Source of the DNA: Candidatus Ruthia endofausta
GTDB taxonomy: Bacteria; Pseudomonadota; Gammaproteobacteria; PS1; Pseudothioglobaceae
Direction of reading: 5' to 3'
Length of the DNA stretch: 64,000 bases
NCBI RefSeq assembly: GCF_013342985.1
Contig: NZ_CP054490.1
Span: 248,001-312,000, forward strand
Shown: positions 58,126 to 64,000 of the stretch, piece after piece
How the letters are laid out: each line of letters opens with the position of its first letter
How positions within the stretch are numbered: position 1 is the first letter of the stretch
Notes under the pieces: model-generated
What the model was told of the DNA's origin: nothing
The model's input: the letters and a program-made list of their open reading frames with translations, nothing else
Databases searched by the model: none
Made by a program: the position numbers and the translations under genes

Positions 58126-58476
58126 TTAAACTTCTTTTTTCTCTGCAATGGTTTTGCAATCAATGCATTCGTCAGCAGTAGGGCGCGCCTCTAGTCGTAC
58201 TAAGGAAATTTCAGCACCACAGGTTTTACAAAAACCATAATCACCCAGTTCAATAATGTGCAAAGTTTTGTCAATCTTGCCAATTAGTTTTCTTTCACGA
58301 TCGCGTGTTCTTAGCTCTAAAGCAAATTCCTCTTCAAGGGTGGCTCTGTCGTTAATATCAGCAACTTGGTTTGAATCTTCTTGGATATGATTGATGGTTG
58401 ATTCAGCATCATCAACCAATTGATTTCTCAATGAATTTAATTTTTTTTTAAAATGTTCAAGTTGAGTATCATTCAT
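58126..58476 (-). CDS. dksA: RNA polymerase regulator DksA
   Basis: 116 residues, shorter than E. coli DksA (151) at the N-terminus. The coiled-coil tip reads ADINDRATLEEEFALELRTR with the functional D-x2-D-x-A arrangement, and the zinc finger has CKTCG and CIDC. It tunes transcription with ppGpp. Its retention implies some stringent-type control remains. Confidence 0.93.
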   Translation of the reverse strand: MNDTQLEHFKKKLNSLRNQLVDDAESTINHIQEDSNQVADINDRATLEEEFALELRTRDRERKLIGKIDKTLHIIELGDYGFCKTCGAEISLVRLEARPTADECIDCKTIAEKKEV

Positions 58477-58626
58477 AAATTCTTCATTTTTTTAAGTTGA
58501 TAATCAGGAATTTCTTGGTAGGTTGGTTGTGACATAATAACTAGATTAATTTTAAAAAGTATGTTTATACCTAAATTGCCTTAAAATAGCAATTTATTTT
58601 TTACATTTTTCAATTATAAATTTTTT

Positions 58627-59388
58627 ATGGCATTAGAAGCATTAATTTTTGACGTTGACGGAACTTTGGCAAATACTGAGCGTGATGGGCATTTAAAGGC
58701 CTTTAATTTGGCATTTAAAGAATTGGGTTTAGATTGGCATTGGTCAAACGAGGTTTATCACGAACTACTCAATGTGACAGGAGGACAACTGCGAATTAAA
58801 TATTATTTTAAAAAACACAACCTAATGTTTGAACATCAATATTTGGATGATTTTGTTGCCTCTATCCATCAGTTAAAAACTAAAATTTATGTGCGTTTGA
58901 TGGAGGAAGGTGCAGTGCCTTTGCGAATAGGTGTTAAGCGTTTTTTAAATGAGGTAAGACAAGCTAATCTTAGATTGGCAATTGCCACAACAACAACCTC
59001 TGCTAATGTTGATGCCTTGATTGCAAATACATTAGGAGCTGAAGCGCTAGACTGGTTTGAAGTAATTGGTGCTGGTAATATTGTGCCAAAGTTAAAGCCA
59101 GCTGGTGATATTTATACCTATGTATTAAAGAAAATGAACTTAGATCCCATTAAATGCTTAGCTTTTGAAGATTCACATAATGGTATTATTTCAGCAACAC
59201 AAGCTGGACTTAAAACTATTATTACGGTTAACGAATATACAGACAAGCATGAATTTGATGGTGCGCTGGTCGTGCTTGACCATTTGGGTGATAAAGACAA
59301 GCCTTTTAGTTTAATCAAAGGCAATACAACTAATGCAACTTGTGTTGATGTGGCATATTTACGAGAATTGTATGCAACGTATTGTTGA
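58627..59388 (+). CDS. cbbY: CbbY-family HAD phosphatase
   Basis: 253 residues. FDVDGTLANTERDGH (HAD nucleophile Asp), ATTTTSANVDAL, and LAFEDSHNGIISATQAG (metal Asp) match CbbY proteins. They dephosphorylate xylulose-1,5-bisphosphate, a RuBisCO misfire product, and are tied to Calvin-cycle organisms. RuBisCO itself is not in the window. Its 3' end overlaps the start of the ilvA remnant. Confidence 0.85.
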   Translation: MALEALIFDVDGTLANTERDGHLKAFNLAFKELGLDWHWSNEVYHELLNVTGGQLRIKYYFKKHNLMFEHQYLDDFVASIHQLKTKIYVRLMEEGAVPLRIGVKRFLNEVRQANLRLAIATTTTSANVDALIANTLGAEALDWFEVIGAGNIVPKLKPAGDIYTYVLKKMNLDPIKCLAFEDSHNGIISATQAGLKTIITVNEYTDKHEFDGALVVLDHLGDKDKPFSLIKGNTTNATCVDVAYLRELYATYC

Positions 59389-60325
59389 TTTGGCAAACGA
59401 TACATGTGTTTATGAGGTGGCAAGTATTACGCCATTGTTTTTTGCGCCTCCATTCTCTAAGCGCACTTGTAACAGAATTCATCTTAAAAGAGAAGATAAA
59501 CTAGCCATTCACATCTTTTAACTTCGAGGCGCGTATCAGAAAATTTCAAACCTGTCGTCTGCCAAGCAAGTCTCTAAAGGAGGTGTTGTAGCGTCGAGTG
59601 CAGGTAATCATGCATAAGGTATTGCCCTATCTGCTAAAAAATTAGGCATTAGTGCAATTATTGTTATGCCACTTTCAACGCCTAGGATTGAAGTTAATGC
59701 TGTTGAGCCAGAAGATTCACCCACAACTTTGCCAAGCATTAAAAAATAACAAGCGTGTGGTATTAAAAGATGTAGGACGTTTTGCTGATGGTGTAACAGT
59801 TGAACAAATCGGTAAGCAAACTTACCCTATTGCCAAGCAAGTGGTTGATGAGGTAATTTTGATTAGTAACGATGAGATTTGCGCTGCCATTAAAGATATT
59901 TATGAAGATGTGCGTTTAATTGCTAACCTGCAGGCGCGTTGACAACTACCGGGATGAAAAAAAAATATTGAAAATAACAATATAAAAAATGAGAACATTG
60001 TCTCAATCGTATCAGGTGTAAATGTCAATTTTGACCGTTTACGTTATATTTTAGAACGTGCTGATTTGAGTGAGCATAATGAAACCATTATTGCCGTTAC
60101 TATTGATGAAAAATCAGGGAGTTTTTTAACATTCTGTCAGATGCTAGACAATCACCTAATCACTGAGTTTAATTATTGTTTTGGATCTGATACTCAAGCA
60201 CGTATTTTTGTTGGCGTGACTTTGAATAAAGGATTAAGCGAAAAGAAAGCCTTATTGACAAGCTATCAAAATCATTTGATGTGTTAGAGATGAGTGATAG
60301 TTCAATTGCAAAAAATACACATTCG
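59374..60325 (+). pseudogene. ilvA: Threonine dehydratase pseudogene with internal deletion
   Basis: Start MQRIVDLANDTCVYEVASIT, then HLKREDKLAIHIF, stop, LRGAYQK, SSAGNHA, IIVMPLSTPRIEVNAVEPED. In intact IlvA about 130-140 residues separate the two sides of this last join, so a block is deleted, probably between repeated VxAV segments. Then RFADGVTVEQIGKQTYPIAK, EICAAIKDIYEDVRLIA, GVNVNFDRLRYILERADLSE, CQMLDNHLITEFNYCFG and HIRYMVG. Several stops and shifts. The PLP Lys region (KLRGAY) is broken by a stop. Confidence 0.85.
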
Positions 60326-60706
60326 TTATATGGTAGGAGTCGTGGCACAGAGTCTGCTGTACATTTGGCAATTAATACCACTCAACAACTTAATAGTTTG
60401 GTTTTAACCTCAAGCATGTTAGAGCCGAATGATAAAGAAGTACCCGTTCCAGAAATGAAACTTGGAAAAATTACGATATCTACTTTGATTGTGGCTCATA
60501 GAAACGATGGTTGTTACGTCACCTTTTCCTAAAAGCGCCAAGGAAATTGTTAAATTATTAACTCATGTAAAAAAGGTTGAAGTGAAAATGTTTAGTGGCA
60601 GTGCAGAGAAATCATTTAACCCTTGTCGAGTAAAAATCCATCATGGGTTTTTAGGGATAGAAAGTAAAGTTATTAATTATATTGCTCAATTTATTAAAGC
60701 AAATTA
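60326..60706 (+). pseudogene. 3' half of an alpha/beta hydrolase fused to the ilvA remnant
   Basis: Directly after the HIRYMVG of ilvA the sequence changes to SRGTESAVHLAINTTQQLNS, then ISTLIVAHRNDGCYVT, and in another frame MFSGSAEKSFNPCRVKIHHG and FLGIESKVINYIAQFIKAN. SRGTESAxHLA with the LVLTSS, HRxDxCxVT and GYLGIExKV order is that of a small alpha/beta-hydrolase family. The 5' half is absent, and so is the end of ilvA. A deletion joined the two genes. Confidence 0.6.
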
Positions 60707-60734
60707 GAAGGGGGTGGGAAAATTATCATTGGAA

Positions 60735-61039
60735 GTTATCTTTTTTAATTGTCGAGATTTAGTAGAATTGCAATAATTGCCAATTAAGTTGTTGGCTTTG
60801 TGGTGTATCAAACGACTAATATAGTTGAAATCTTTCGCATTACAACACGCCATGATTTTAAAAACCAAGATGTGGCAACTGCGTTAATTGAAGCTCTAAA
60901 ACAATTAAATAAATCAATTATTTTAGAGCTTCGAGAGGATAATTTTAAAGCTTTTCAGTTGTATCAAAAAATTTGATTTAAACAAATTTCCAAGCAAGAA
61001 AAATACTATTCAAATGGGGAAGATGCTAAAATAATGTAG
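60735..61039 (+). pseudogene. rimI: Ribosomal-protein-alanine N-acetyltransferase remnant
   Basis: IVEIFRITTRHDFKNQDVAT, ALIEALKQLNKSIILELRED, NFKAFQLYQKI then TGA then FKQISKQEKYYSNGEDAKIM. The end is a textbook GNAT RimI tail, where KxGFxxxGxRxxYYxxGEDAxxM is expected; the TGA replaces the Gly codon of IGF. The N-terminal part is scrambled. It would have acetylated ribosomal protein S18. Confidence 0.75.
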
Positions 61040-61062
61040 TTTGTAACTGCAAACTATAAAGT

Positions 61063-62313
61063 ATGAGTTATCAACACATTCAAGTGCCCAAAAATGGTGA
61101 AAAAATTAGCTTTGAAAAGGGTGTTATCAAAGTGCCAAATTATCCAATTATTACTTATATTGAAGGGGATGGTATCGGTGTAGATGTGTCGCCAGTGATG
61201 AAAAAAGTGATTAATGCTATTGTTGCTAAAGCCTACAATGGTTCAAGAGCAATTCAATGGATGGATGTTTATGCGGGTGAGAGGGCAAATAATATTTATG
61301 GCGAATATTTACCACAAGAAACCTTGGATGCCATAGAAGAGTTCTCAGTGTCTATTAAAGGCCCATTAACTACGCCAGTAGGCGGTGGTATGCGTTCTTT
61401 GAATGTGGCTATTCGCCAAACGTTGGATTTGTTTATTTGCCAGCGTCCAGTTAAGTATTTTGAAGGCACGCCTTCGCCAGTCAAAGTGCCTGAAAAGATT
61501 GATATGGTTATTTTTAGAGAAAATTCTGAAGATATTTATGCAGGCATTGAATATCAGGAAGGCACTGCTGAGGTAAGAAAAATCATTGATTTTTTACGAA
61601 ATGAAATGGGCACGACAAAAATTCGTTTTCCCGACACTTCAGGAATTGGTATTAAACCAGTATCAAAAGAAGGTACAAATCGTTTGGTACGCGCAGCCAT
61701 TCAATACGCTATTGATAACGATAAAGATTCAGTAACCTTAGTACATAAAGGTAATATTATGAAATTCACTGAAGGTGGGTTTAGAGATTGGGGCTATCAG
61801 TTGGTAAGTGATGAATTTGGCGCAACTATCGTTGATGATGGACCGTGGAAATCATTTAAAAATCCAAATACAGGGAGAATAATTACGATCAAAGATGTCA
61901 TTGCAGATGCTTTTTTGCAACAAATTCTTTTGCGTCCCGAAGAGTATTCAGTCATTGCTACGCTTAACTTAAATGGTGATTATATTTCGGACGCATTGGC
62001 TGCTCAAGTGGGCGGTATTGGTATTGCGCCAGGTGCGAACCTTTCAGATACAACAGCCGTATTTGAAGCAACACATGGTACAGCACCAAAGTATGCAGGA
62101 CTTAATAAAGTTAATCCAGGTTCAATTATCCTTTCAGCAGAAATGATGCTTAGACACATGGGTTGGCTTGAGGCGGCTGATATGATTCTAGAGGCGATGT
62201 CTAATGTTATTCAAAATAAAACTGTCACCTATGATTTAGAAAGACTAATGGATAATGCGACATTACTGTCATGTTCTGAGTTTGGCGATGCAATTATTGA
62301 TTCTATATTATAA
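61063..62313 (+). CDS. icd: NADP-dependent isocitrate dehydrogenase
   Basis: 416 residues matching the E. coli type. [27 protein letters not shown] (the phosphorylatable Ser in E. coli), [27 protein letters not shown] and [19 protein letters not shown]. It makes 2-oxoglutarate and NADPH for biosynthesis. No aceK is seen nearby. Confidence 0.97.
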   Translation: MSYQHIQVPKNGEKISFEKGVIKVPNYPIITYIEGDGIGVDVSPVMKKVINAIVAKAYNGSRAIQWMDVYAGERANNIYGEYLPQETLDAIEEFSVSIKGPLTTPVGGGMRSLNVAIRQTLDLFICQRPVKYFEGTPSPVKVPEKIDMVIFRENSEDIYAGIEYQEGTAEVRKIIDFLRNEMGTTKIRFPDTSGIGIKPVSKEGTNRLVRAAIQYAIDNDKDSVTLVHKGNIMKFTEGGFRDWGYQLVSDEFGATIVDDGPWKSFKNPNTGRIITIKDVIADAFLQQILLRPEEYSVIATLNLNGDYISDALAAQVGGIGIAPGANLSDTTAVFEATHGTAPKYAGLNKVNPGSIILSAEMMLRHMGWLEAADMILEAMSNVIQNKTVTYDLERLMDNATLLSCSEFGDAIIDSIL

Positions 62314-62422
62314 AATTATTGTCTACTAATAGTGTTGCACTCTATCCTCTAGTTGTGTACTATTCATCTGGGTAGATATTAATTTTCTTACTTATACTAT
62401 ATAATTTTAATTAGGAGATAAA

Positions 62423-62962
62423 ATGAAAAACGCAATAAAATTAGTGGCAATTGCTACAGTCGTAGCCACATCATCTGTATCAGCATTTTGGAACAACAAC
62501 GGCTATGGTAATAATAATAATGGCTGGGGTACTGGTAATGGTGGTTCCAACTGGGGTCCTTTTGACGGTGGTTCTAACTTTGGTCCAATGAATGGCGGTT
62601 CTAACTGGGGTCCAATGAATAGCGGTTCTAACTGGGGTCCATTTAACGGTGGTTCAAACATGGGTCCATTTAACGGCGCTAACAACTGGGGTCCTTTTTC
62701 AAATAACAACGACATGAACAACGATTCTGACTGGGGTTTCCATTACAACAACAAAAATAAAACTAAGAACGTTTCTAACGCAACTGCTGATGGTAAATAT
62801 GTAGGCACTGCCGATGCTAATGCTAAAGGCGTTGCTAACGCTTATGCCAAAGGTCAAGCCGATGCATTCGCTAAAGCACAAGCTAACGCTTATGCTAAAG
62901 GTTATGCAGATGCTAAAGCTAATGCAATAGTTGACAGTCGTGATCAAGTGATTGCTAAGTAA
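62423..62962 (+). CDS. Secreted sulfur-globule-like repeat protein
   Basis: 179 residues. Signal peptide to about residue 21 (VATSSVSA before FWNN). Then six tandem copies of roughly 9 residues on the pattern GGSNWGPFN (about 40-94), and after a D/N-rich linker an alanine-rich region of ANAYAKG-type repeats to the end. Gly/Asn/Trp/Pro composition with a Sec signal is that of sulfur globule envelope proteins. AGGAGA precedes the ATG, and a strong terminator follows. The role in sulfur storage is inferred from composition and organism type. Confidence 0.65.
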   Translation: MKNAIKLVAIATVVATSSVSAFWNNNGYGNNNNGWGTGNGGSNWGPFDGGSNFGPMNGGSNWGPMNSGSNWGPFNGGSNMGPFNGANNWGPFSNNNDMNNDSDWGFHYNNKNKTKNVSNATADGKYVGTADANAKGVANAYAKGQADAFAKAQANAYAKGYADAKANAIVDSRDQVIAK

Positions 62963-63004
62963 AGCTTCTCAATTGACTGCTGGGTTAATCTAGCAGTTTA
63001 AGGT

Positions 63005-63040
63005 TAAATAAAAACCACCCCAAAGGGTGGTTTTTATTTA
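63005..63040. terminator. Terminator after the sulfur-globule-like gene
   Basis: A perfect 16-bp stem (TAAATAAAAACCACCC and its complement) with a CAAA loop; the 3' arm provides a T run. Confidence 0.92.
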
Positions 63041-63110
63041 TGTTTGAATAAATTTTCGGTAATGCTAATTAAAATATTACTGTATTTTTTTACGAGACTT
63101 TTACATAATT

Positions 63111-63391
63111 ATGAAAATATTAGTACAAGCATTAATAATTGTAACAGTAGTTGTAGCAACTTCAGTATCAGCTAACTAGGGTTCTTTTTTCAGATGGTAA
63201 CAATTAATGGCATGTTCTAATATGGACTCATTTTTAAATAACAACGATATGAATAATGATTCTGATTGGGATCTTTATTACAACAATAAAAATTCTACTA
63301 AAAATATTTCTAATACTTCAGGAGGGCTAATGCTTATGCCAAAGGTTATGAGGATGAAAAATCTAATGCTATGCTAGGTTTTAGAGAGTAA
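63111..63391 (+). pseudogene. Broken paralogue of the sulfur-globule-like protein
   Basis: Begins MKILVQALIIVTVVVATSVS like the gene before it, then TAG directly after the signal peptide. Downstream NNNDMNNDSDWDLYYNNKNS followed by TKNISN matches the linker of the intact neighbour almost word for word. The WGPF repeats and most of the C-terminal repeats are gone. A tandem duplicate that decayed. Confidence 0.8.
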
Positions 63392-63531
63392 CATTATGCT
63401 TCTCCAGTTTCAACATCTGCGATAAAATAATTATTCATCATGATTAATTAAGAACGCAATTGTGCCTTTTTTTGTTTAATGCAAATTAGCGTATAATGCG
63501 TATTAGTGTAGTTTCTGGCATATCTAAAGAT

Positions 63532-63924
63532 ATGAGTTTAAAAAAAACAATGATAAGAATATTTTTGAGTTTAATTTTATTGATTTCAACTCTTGTAAAT
63601 GCCACTTCTTGGACACTTTGGAATGCTGGTAGTAACAGTTCAGCCAACTCTTGGACGCCCTTTAGTTCTGGTTATAATAATAAGAGCTTAAGTGATAATA
63701 AGGGCTACGCTAGAGCAAATGGACAATATGCAGGCGAGTTAAGAAAACGCATTATGGGGCGTATGAATGGCTACACTGAGAGCAATGCAAACACTTATTA
63801 CAAAGGTCAATTTGAGAATTATGGCAAGGCCAGAGGTAAGGGGTATTATGAAAATTATGGCAAAAAGGGCCACTTAGGTTATACCCCTAGCAATAACTTT
63901 TTTACTAATTTAAAAAAACTATAA
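63532..63924 (+). CDS. Second secreted protein of the sulfur-globule-like cluster
   Basis: 130 residues from MSLKKTMIRIF; an in-frame ATG at 63496 adds 12 residues and is less likely. A signal peptide ends near VNA, followed by short aromatic repeats (SWTLWNAGSN, SWTPFSSGYN) and a Tyr/Gly/Lys-rich tail (ANGQYAGE, NTYYKGQFENYGKARGKGYY). Layout parallels the 62423 protein: signal, W-rich repeats, YxKG-type tail. It is more basic and has fewer repeats. Function inferred from the neighbour. Confidence 0.55.
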   Translation: MSLKKTMIRIFLSLILLISTLVNATSWTLWNAGSNSSANSWTPFSSGYNNKSLSDNKGYARANGQYAGELRKRIMGRMNGYTESNANTYYKGQFENYGKARGKGYYENYGKKGHLGYTPSNNFFTNLKKL

Positions 63925-63982
63925 AAATAACTAATTTTTAGATTGCTTTAACATACGTATATCATTATAATTTCACTTTCAT

Positions 63983-64000
63983 TCCTCGATAGCTCAGTTG
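63983..64000 (+). tRNA. tRNA 5' end, probably tRNA-Asn
   Basis: TCCTCGATAGCTCAGTTG fits acceptor stem, T8-A9 and D-arm of a bacterial tRNA. A 5' TCCTC is typical of tRNA-Asn. The anticodon lies beyond the window. Confidence 0.6.

Noticed and set aside
62503-62721. Minus-strand proline-rich reading frame opposite the repeat protein
   Set aside because: It is the mirror of the WGPF repeats (PPxEPP periodicity); no start context and no independent support.

Overview
The window comes from an AT-rich gammaproteobacterial chromosome that is shrinking. Intact housekeeping genes are tightly packed, often with 1-4 nt overlaps. They alternate with stretches where old genes can still be recognised only as broken reading frames. 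Gene families and protein style (a CbbY-type phosphatase linked to the Calvin cycle, secreted sulfur-globule-like proteins, full amino-acid and cofactor synthesis) point to a sulfur-oxidising chemoautotroph of the SUP05/Thioglobus clade. The number of pseudogenes suggests a symbiont such as those of vesicomyid clams (Ruthia/Vesicomyosocius type). That identity is inferred; no 16S gene is present.

Layout: 1-5162 rlmE (partial), typA and a lone RND pump; 5163-6975 a ruined M4 metalloprotease; 6976-11825 ruvA-leuD-leuC facing asnB-type amidotransferase and rnhA; 11826-12759 remnants of a DUF455 protein and an RluE-like enzyme; 12752-21907 ratA, smpB, HU, ndk, rlmN, ispG, dxs, trhP, a methyltransferase and grxD; 21908-23765 three broken genes; purL; 27591-28625 two more remnants; 28631-35333 a minus-strand run lemA-htpX-map-DUF502-aspS-nadA-yebC; 35387-36300 dead pseudouridine synthase and hslO; 36330-41276 tRNA genes split by a decayed integrative island; 41341-58476 ubiD, dnaQ, rpoZ, acs, hemB, thiC, waaA, obgE-proB-folK-panB-panC-nfuA, thiL, dksA; 58627-61039 cbbY followed by a deletion-fused ilvA/hydrolase remnant and a dead rimI; 61063-63924 icd and a tandem family of sulfur-globule-like secreted proteins; the window ends inside a tRNA, probably Asn.

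The most informative accessory region is 36421-41103. A 34-nt perfect direct repeat of the 3' part of tRNA-Arg(TCT) brackets about 4.6 kb. It holds an integrase lacking its catalytic domain, a phage/ICE-type D5-like ATPase, a Sau3AI/MutH-type restriction nuclease fragment and a cytosine methyltransferase whose catalytic Cys codon is now Tyr. A degenerate second tRNA-His lies outside the left repeat. This is a fossil tRNA-integrated restriction-modification island.

The intact genes form a coherent anabolic set: isoprenoids (dxs, ispG), leucine (leuCD), purines (purL), NAD (nadA), pantothenate (panBC), thiamine (thiC, thiL), folate (folK), haem (hemB), proline (proB), ubiquinone (ubiD) and LPS (waaA). 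The losses are mostly RNA modification, stress, secreted protease and defence functions, plus threonine dehydratase.
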